Shown here: positions 57,466-64,000 of the stretch, in pieces
Numbering within the stretch: position 1 is the stretch's first letter
Layout of the letters: every line of letters starts with the position of its first letter
Source: Acanthosepion esculentum
Lineage: Eukaryota; Mollusca; Cephalopoda; Sepiida; Sepiidae
NCBI GenBank assembly: GCA_964036315.1
Contig: OZ038479.1
Location: forward strand, 59,981,746-60,045,745
Direction of reading: 5' to 3'
DNA: 64,000 bases
Made by a program: the position numbers and the translations under genes
The notes under the pieces: model-generated
Database searches by the model: none
The model's input: the letters and a program-made list of their open reading frames with translations, nothing else
Told to the model about the DNA's origin: nothing

Positions 57466-57760
57466 TTAAATATTTCTATCTGTTGACATGGAAAAGTTCT
57501 CCAATATGTTAATTCTACTGTTGAAGCATCTTTCATTTTTCCCCTGATTATTCTTTTTCTCTTCAGATTTTATACATCCTAGGAAAGAGCATGTTTTCTT
57601 CTCTGCATTGTCTTGGATATTTTCTATATTATTGGTCCCCATCTGTTGCCATGAAAGAGTTCTCCAATATGTTAATTCTATTGTTGCAGAACCTTTTCCT
57701 TGTTCCATTATGACTGCTTTTCTCTTCAGACTTTATACATACAGACAAAGTGTATGTTTC
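57466..57760 (-). repeat. 163-bp repeat family, two tandem units
   Basis: TGTTGACATGGAAAAGTTCT at 57481 and TGTTGCCATGAAAGAGTTCT at 57644 are 163 bp apart, and both continue through CCAATATGTTAATTCTA. An 80-codon minus frame (57466-57708) contains ELTYWRTLSWQQMGTNNIEN and is built from these units. Confidence 0.8.
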
Positions 57761-57869
57761 ATTTCTGTTATTTCTTTGTTACTTTTATGCATCTGTGTTA
57801 TTTCAATTCACCCATACATATTCAGAGGAATGTTGTTGTTCTTGTAATATGCTGTGAATAGATTTGGCC

Positions 57870-58035
57870 CCATACATGTGGTCATCAGAAAGATTCATAT
57901 ATTCTCCAATGCAGTCATCTTATCCTTCAATTAAATTTATCATATGCAACAATGTATTGCTGATTGCAGTTCCCTTATTACTTATATATGGCCATCAGAT
58001 AAATTCATATATTCTCCAATGTAATCAAGATCTGG
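57870..58035. repeat. ~108-bp direct repeat pair
   Basis: GTCATCAGAAAGATTCATAT with ATTCTCCAATGCAGTCAT (from about 57882) recurs as GCCATCAGATAAATTCATAT with ATTCTCCAATGTAATCA (from about 57989). Confidence 0.75.
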
Positions 58036-58320
58036 ACAAGTAGAAAAGTTTTAACACAGGTCTTGTGTCTTATTTATAATTAAAAAATAGGGTTTCTCAT
58101 AAAAATACTATAAACATTTGAAAATATTCTGGAACATTTATATTAACATTATATAAAAAGAGCAGAAAAAAGTTAAAACAAGAACAAGATTTGAATCTTC
58201 AGTAATAAAGCTGATAACTGGTAGATTGCTATTTACTGCAATATTTACAGTTATGTAAACAATATTAAAAATTGAATCAGTAAATAGAGATGAAATTCTG
58301 GCTGAGATAGTTTCCATTCA
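58036..58320. other. AT-rich spacer
   Basis: Nothing recognised. Confidence 0.4.
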
Positions 58321-60390
58321 CTTTGCACTAATATCTCATGTTTTAACACATTTTATTAAAGATTCTGTAAATGAATGTCTCTCGGGAAATGTTTTTCCTA
58401 TAAAATGAATCAAAATTCATATTTACCTGTTACCTGATAATAGAAATGATCTTATTTCATTCATGTACAAAAATACATCTCAAAATTTTCAGACACTGGC
58501 TTGTTTTGTTTGCATGCACAATGCTTTATCTGATCTGCATGAAATATAGATTATACTTTCTTTTGTACTGTATTTTTGCCATTGTGGTTTCAATGCAAAT
58601 TTGAATAAAAATGCAGATCTTACATTTCTGTTATGATTTCATAGATGTTTTTTTTTATTTTTTTTTTTTTATATAGGTATTCTGTGAAAATATAAATCCA
58701 GTAACTTCAAAACAATATGGTTTGCATGTAAACCTTTTTGTCATTATGTATCCTTGTTTAGACAATTTTTTGAGGCAGGTAGTTTAGAGCTACCTCATAT
58801 AATCCTATTATTGAAATAATAATAATTGTTTATTTCTCATCAAAATTTTTTTGTATAATAAAGGTAAAATAAAAATGCAGCAAGTCCAAAGAAAATAAAT
58901 TAAATAATAAACCTAAGTTAAATTTAAGTAAAGATTTCTTTTTAAAAAGACTAAATTGTTTAAGCCTATTCCAGCAAAGAGATTTTGCTATTAACTTGCC
59001 ACCAGTGAAAGGAAAGGTTTTTACATTTGTAGGGCCTCTTTTTGAATTCACCATATTAAACACATTTTATTAAATACCTTGAAAAATAAGTTCTGCAGGA
59101 AATATTTTGTTTATAAGAAGTAAGCCAGAAAGCATATTTACCAGTTCTTTAAAAGTATACATTTTATTTATGTATACAAGAGAATATACATCTCAACATT
59201 TTCAAACACTGACTAGTCATTGCTGCATTTTGAAACATAAATTATGAAATGACTTGCATGGAATTAGCATACATTATTTTTAATTTTTGCTTGTGTTTTC
59301 AATACAAATTTCAATGAAAATGCAGATCCTTACATTTCAGTTGTCATTTATAATTTATTGTGAAATAGTTTCAACACACAACCCTGATAATAATATGACT
59401 TGTATGTAAACGTTTATTTTCAAATGTGATATATGAAAGAAAGAGAATTGATTCACATGACTAAGCTTTATATGCAGTGTGTGTGTGTTTGTGGAAATTC
59501 CTTTGAAATTCAGTTCCATATAATTCACAAGAATTTGGTTTCACTCCAGTGTGCAGTTATATTTGTCTTCTTGGAAGTGAAGTATTTGGAAATGATGCAC
59601 TACAGATTTTACAGGAATATTGTTTCTCTCAGGTCGGTGAAAAAAATGTGATTTTTGTAAATCTCTTACATTTGCAAATGCTGACGCTCATACTCCCCAA
59701 GAATATAGTTTGTATCTAGTGTGTGTCAGTACATGGCAAAGTGAACATGACTTTAGTGGTAAAGAACAGTAACATATATGACAAGATTTCCAGTGTATGT
59801 TCACATATAAGGTACAAACCACAAAAATAAAAAAATATGGTTTATCTCTAGTCTGTGTTTGCATGTGATAGACCAATGTCCACTTTTCTGAAAAATGCAG
59901 ACCCACAAACTTCAAAAGAATACAGACTCTCTCTAGTATGAATTTGCATATGAAGCACTAAACTTGACTTACATGAAAATGCAGAGGCACAAACACCACA
60001 AGAATTTGTTTTTTTTCTTGTGTGTATTTGCATATGGCACAACAAAATTGACTTGTCTGGAAATGCAGATCCACAAGCTTCATAATTCACAATACAGTTT
60101 CTATTCTGTGGGTGTTTCCATATGATACACCAAATCTGACTTTGCTTCAATGAAAGAAATCAAAATTCATATTTACCAGATAATTGGTAATAGAAATGAT
60201 TTTATTTCATTCATGTATAAAAAAAATGAATCCCAAATTAAATTAATATACATTATATTTTATCTTCTAATATGTTTTTGCCTTTTGTTTTCAATGAAAA
60301 TACAGAAACATCTCAGTTGTGATTTTTACAGATGTCTACTTATATTTATATTTAGTGAAAATGTTGATTTTCTTCAGGATGTAATTGGGC
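58320..60390 (-). repeat. Three tandem copies of the zinc-finger 3' flank
   Basis: Blocks near 58345-58740, 59055-59420 and 60150-60380 share ACACATTTTATTAAA, AATTCATATTTACC, TTATTTCATTCATGTA, TCAATGCAAATTTGAAT and AAATGCAGATCTTACATTTC. The same sequence lies 3' of ZNF-1 near 19470-19550. The copies are separated by decayed finger fragments. Confidence 0.6.
59430..60145 (-). pseudogene. Decayed 3' part of the ZNF-3 finger array
   Basis: Minus-strand fragments include CGSAFPDKSILLCHMQIHTR, then KKTNSCGVCASAFSCKSSLV, then LHMQIHTRESLYSFEVCGSA (60070-59880). YHMQTQTRDKPYF follows, and further scattered remnants run down to about 59430. HTGEKP linkers are eroded to HTRKKT or HTRESL, and frameshifts and stops separate the pieces. 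These are remains of at least five fingers. Confidence 0.75.
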
Positions 60391-60399
60391 ATATCATAT

Positions 60400-60828
60400 C
60401 AAACATGAAGAATGTTAAAATGCTGCATTACAAATTTAACAAAACTATGGTTTCTCTCCAGTGTGAGTTTGCATATTGTACACTAAAAGTGATTTCCATG
60501 AAAATGTACAACCACAAACTTCACAATATGGCTCCTCACAAGTGTGTATAGCATATGGTACACCAAATGTGACTTCTGGAAAAATGAAGATCCACAAATT
60601 TCACAAGAATATGGTTTCTCTCCCGTGTAAGTTTGCATGTGGGACACTAAATATAATTTCAGGGAAAATGCAGATCCAGACACTTCATAAGAATATGTTT
60701 ACTTCCCTGTGTGTATTCGCCTACAACCCCCACCAATATAACTTCTGTAAAAAAGTAGATCCACAAACTTCACAAGAATATGGATTCTCTCCAGTGTGAC
60801 ACTAAATTTAACAGAAAATGCAGATCCA
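60400..60828 (-). pseudogene. Frameshifted fingers of the ZNF-3 array
   Basis: SGSAFSLKLYLVSHMQTYTG, then [20 protein letters not shown], then YHMLYTLV at 60683-60560, with further pieces around 60740-60800 and 60420-60500. The 28-codon rhythm persists but several single-base indels break it, for example in the segment at 60700-60730. Confidence 0.75.
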
Positions 60829-61509
60829 CTAACTTCGTGAATATGTTTTCTCTAAAGTATGAGCTTGCATATGGGATACTAAATTTGACTTACGTGAAAA
60901 TGCAGATCCACAAACTTCACAAGAATGTGGTTTTTCTCCAGTGTGTGTTAGCATATGGCGTACCAAATCTGACTTCTGTGAAGATGTAGATCCACAAATT
61001 TCGCAATAATAGGGTTTCACTTTAGTGTGTGTTTGCATATGACGCACTAAGTTTGCTTTTTCTACAAATGCAGATCCACAAACTTCACAAGAATATGGTT
61101 TTTCTCCAGTGTGAGTTCGCACATGGCGTACCAAATTTGAATTACGTGAAAATTCACAGCCACAAATTTCACAAGAATATGGTTTCTCTCCAGTGTGTGT
61201 TAGCATATGGTATACTAAATGTGACTTCTGAGAAAATGCAGATTCACAAATTTCACAAGAATGTGGTTTCTCTCCTGTATGTGCTCGCACATGATTCACT
61301 AAAATTGATTTACTTGAAAATGCAGATCCACAAACTTCACAAGAATATGGTTTCTCTCCAGTATGTGTTCGCATATGGGATACCAAATGTGACTTTTGTG
61401 AAAATGCAAATCCACAAATTTTACAAGAATGTGGTTTTTCTTTAGTGTGTATATGCATAGCACCACAAAGTTCCAAAGAATATGGTTTATCTCTAATGTT
61501 TGTATACAT
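60829..61509 (-). pseudogene. C2H2 zinc-finger array, 7 intact fingers (ZNF-3)
   Basis: A 226-codon frame begins with a shortened finger (YSLELCGAMHIH, missing about 14 residues) and then has seven C2H2 fingers at the 28-residue period. The first is HSCKICGFAFSQKSHLVSHM and the last HSCEVCGSAFSRKSNLVSHM. Helix positions -1/3/6 are Q/H/S, S/I/N, Q/H/Y, R/N/R, E/N/R, Q/D/R and R/N/S. Finger 6 has Ser in place of the conserved core Phe. The linker after finger 7 is degraded (HTLEKTYSRS) and the frame then stops. Because fingers on both sides are broken, I treat the whole 59.4-61.6 kb array as a pseudogene, although a short expressed product cannot be excluded. Confidence 0.7.
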
Positions 61510-62570
61510 GGTTCATCAAAAAAGATATTTGCATAAAGGAGGACTCATATAATTCACAATACAGTTTTGTCAATGTGTTGCTATATGTCGCACTAAATTT
61601 GACTTCACTCAATAGATTTGCACACATCACAAGAATATGATTTTGCTCCAATGTTTGCTCCTCTGTAAGCTTAAATTGTTTCTTTTAGAAAAAGCAAACC
61701 ACACATTTCACAAATACATTTCTTGTAGGTTAACATTTACTGTCATGCATTTGAAAATGTAGATAAAGAACATTTACATGAAGATTGTAGCATATATTTC
61801 TGTGTTCTTGATAGAATATCAAGAGGCTTCTCGTTTCATTTAAATTCCCAATAATAGTAGTTTTCATGTATGTCATGATTATCTGTACGGCCAAAACATC
61901 TGTGAATGAAAAGTAACAAAGGATAAATTAGCAAAAACAGTGACTTATATAGGAAATCAGTTTATAATGTAATATGTACATGTAGTTCAATAATAATTTA
62001 TTCTGGCACAGGGATAAACTAATGCAGCAATTAAAATCAAATATAATGCAGTTAGCTGATAGTCTATGAAAGAAGATTACTTAAACATCAAACTTTGTTC
62101 AATATATAAATGGTTCTTTCAGCACAAAGATCTATGAAAAGAAATGTAATAATTTTCATATCTATAAAAACTTTATTTCCTGTTTCTTTGGATATGAATA
62201 CCATTGAAGATGAGTTTGCAAATTTTATGCTACAGTAATGTACTCCCCACTAATCTTACCAACATTAATCGTTGAAATATTTCTTTCTTGGAAGAAGCAT
62301 AGTTACTGACAATAAATGAACTAAATGCTTTGTGTAACATGATGTAAGAAGTCCCATGCATCTATACAAAATACTGACCAATCATTACATATAAAAAAGA
62401 AGCATTCCTGAAAGAGCATTCTTCAAAAAATAAAAACAATATTCCTTCATTCTTCATGAAAAAGCAATGTGATTCAGAGACTTACAACTTAGAGAATCCA
62501 ATTGCATAATGTATCATTAGTTGTAAAATATAAAATCCATTAGAAAATATTTTGAAAAAAAAATGACTTT
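61510..62570 (-). repeat. 5' flank of ZNF-3, shared with ZNF-1 and ZNF-2
   Basis: 61510-61700 holds finger remnants. ACATGAAGATTGTAGCA at 61770, TTCATTTAAATTCCCAATAA at 61836, ATGCAGCAATTAAAATCAAA at 62023, CAGTTAGCTGATAGTCTATG at 62050 and CAAACTTTGTTCAATAT at 62090 parallel the flanks at 43530-43880 and 21597-21880. Weaker homology (ACAACTTAGAGAATCCAAT) extends to 62500. Confidence 0.75.
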
Positions 62571-63720
62571 TTAAATATCTGCTAAACACTCATTTTGGCA
62601 CTACTTAAGGAGACTGGTCCACTCATAAAAAAATAAGACAAAATTTGTTATTTGGTAAATAATTTTTGTAGATTAGCATACTTTTGACCACAACACTTGT
62701 CAGAAATAAAAAAAATATTAATTAGTTGTCAATTTAGAAAGGGGTCCTATTCATCATAATAATGCAGTGTAAAATTGCTCCCTGACATCAAATTTTGTAT
62801 ACATATATCATTGATATCCATGCACTGATTTTTTTTAGATGATTTTTCAGAATCTTTAAAAATTTGTTTTTGTTTTACTTAACATTGTGTACTAATTATT
62901 TATCTGAAAAGAATACATGGATACATATTTTTTGTAATTTATGTAACCCCCCCCCCACACACACACACACCAAAGTAAGATTAATTATATTTTGAAAACA
63001 ATCTAGATAAATTTGAAAATACCCCATCCTCTCAACATTCTTAAACTATTCTTCAGAAATAGAGAGAATGATTTGGTTTTATTTATCTGTGGAAATATTT
63101 GGCGAGAAATGACTAGAGATCATGAAACTGATAGGGTCAAGAATTGATCACATGCCATATCGAGGAGTGCATTGCATTTTATTTTGGGGGCACAAAATTC
63201 CCTTTGCTATTATTGTAACAAGTGATGATTAGAATTTTAATAAAGTATGAAAGTGGATTTTCTTCACTTGAGAATTAATGACAAACATCATTTATTTATA
63301 AGAAAGCTTATTTCATATTTACAAGATTATGAAAATGAGTGAACCAACTAAAATGAAATATTTCTTATTTACCATTTTATAAAGAAATAAATATGAAAAT
63401 AAATTTTTTGTTCATAAATTTATAAAATTTCTGTGAACAAGAAAATTTGAACACATTATGAAGAGTAACTGTAATTATAAGAAAATACATTTTCCAGGTT
63501 TTTCTTTCAAAAGCTCCCACAACATGAATTCACTAAGTTGAGAGTATCTCATATATTTTGATAATTTTGTCATTTTTTTTATAAATTTTTACATAAAAAT
63601 TTTTCCTTTCAAATTTTTTATAAAATGGTAAATAATAAATCTTTAAAAAGTAAAAATATCACATTGTACTTGGTTTACATATGTTTGTAATCTTGTAAAT
63701 AAATATTGTTGAGAGTCAGA
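62570..63720. other. AT-rich non-coding DNA
   Basis: Nothing recognised except the C/CA microsatellite at about 62946-62971. Confidence 0.45.
62946..62971. repeat. (C)n(AC)n microsatellite
   Basis: A C run followed by an AC run. Confidence 0.9.
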
Positions 63721-63724
63721 AATG

Positions 63725-64000
63725 AATACAGTAGATACCTCCAAATAAATATCATATGTAAAGTTTAAAATTAATTTTTTAAAATGAAAATTTTTTCTTC
63801 AGGCTTTTATTTTAGTTTTAATTTTAAGCTGCTACATTGGAAGGAGTTTTGTTTTGAAATAGCTAAAAATCACTGATTTAAGCACCATTTCTAGCCATCT
63901 GTTAGCACAATATAATTCTCTTTATTACAAAATCATTCAAAAATAAAATATACTTTTCTGAAACTTTATTTGAGAAATATTAGCCGATTTATATTTTAAT
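63725..64000 (+). repeat. Start of a family R1 copy, cut by the window edge
   Basis: TAGATACCTCCAAATAAATA, TTTTATTTTAGTTTTAATTT, ATAATTCTCTTTATTA and ACTTTTCTGAAACTTTATTT match 10410-10720 in order. Confidence 0.75.

Noticed and set aside
60400..61445. Plus-strand frames opposite ZNF-3
   Set aside because: Same antisense effect; periodicity comes from the finger repeats.
704..62971. CRISPR-like regular repeats
   Set aside because: Regular repeats here are microsatellites, zinc-finger codons or tandem DNA; no constant repeat with variable spacers and no cas genes, and the DNA is eukaryotic.

Overview
This is a stretch of animal nuclear DNA. It is AT-rich, has no operon-like gene packing, and contains microsatellites, LINE, LTR and DNA-transposon relics, many dispersed AT-rich repeats, and three arrays of Krueppel-type C2H2 zinc fingers. 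The finger consensus (YSCEVCGSAFSRKSHLV with HTGEKP linkers), the LINE families and the repeat load fit a coleoid cephalopod, most likely an octopus. That assignment is inference from family resemblance, not a database match.

Layout. 1-1.0 kb: AT-rich sequence with a TA/CA microsatellite and fragments resembling the zinc-finger 5' flanks. 1.5-4.1 kb: first copy of a large non-coding AT-rich repeat. 4.3-6.5 kb: a GC-richer block with three nested tandem repeats, one of hairpins, ending in an LTR-like terminus. 6.5-11.4 kb: dispersed repeat copies, two carrying a long palindrome, and a BEL/Pao gag relic. 11.8-13.3 kb: LINE relic on the minus strand. 15.2-17.8 kb: a different LINE relic on the plus strand. 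18.4-19.2 kb: a tandem duplication. 19.9-21.3 kb: ZNF-1, an intact 458-codon reading frame with 15 fingers. 24.6-29.97 kb: a decayed BEL/Pao retrotransposon with a PHD-type zinc finger fused to the end of pol. 30-34.1 kb and 47.3-50.2 kb: further copies of the large repeat. 36.3-37.1 kb: an interspersed element with an AC microsatellite. 40.8-42.2 kb: hAT transposase relic. 42.2-43.4 kb: ZNF-2, a 286-codon frame with 10 fingers plus decayed fingers. 45.6-46.05 kb: a possible 3'-terminal exon pair of a membrane-protein gene. 50.17-50.32 kb: a pogo/Tigger-like MITE. 54-57.8 kb: LINE pieces, a 163-bp repeat family and a putative solo LTR. 58.3-61.6 kb: ZNF-3, a finger array mostly destroyed except for a 226-codon frame.

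The three finger arrays are all on the minus strand and share homologous 5' flanks about 0.7-1 kb long, so they look like successive duplications of one locus at different stages of decay. Only ZNF-1 and ZNF-2 look possibly functional. In both, the first ATG lies inside a broken finger, so a real gene would need upstream exons not identified here. No tRNA, rRNA, CRISPR array or bacterial-type gene was seen.
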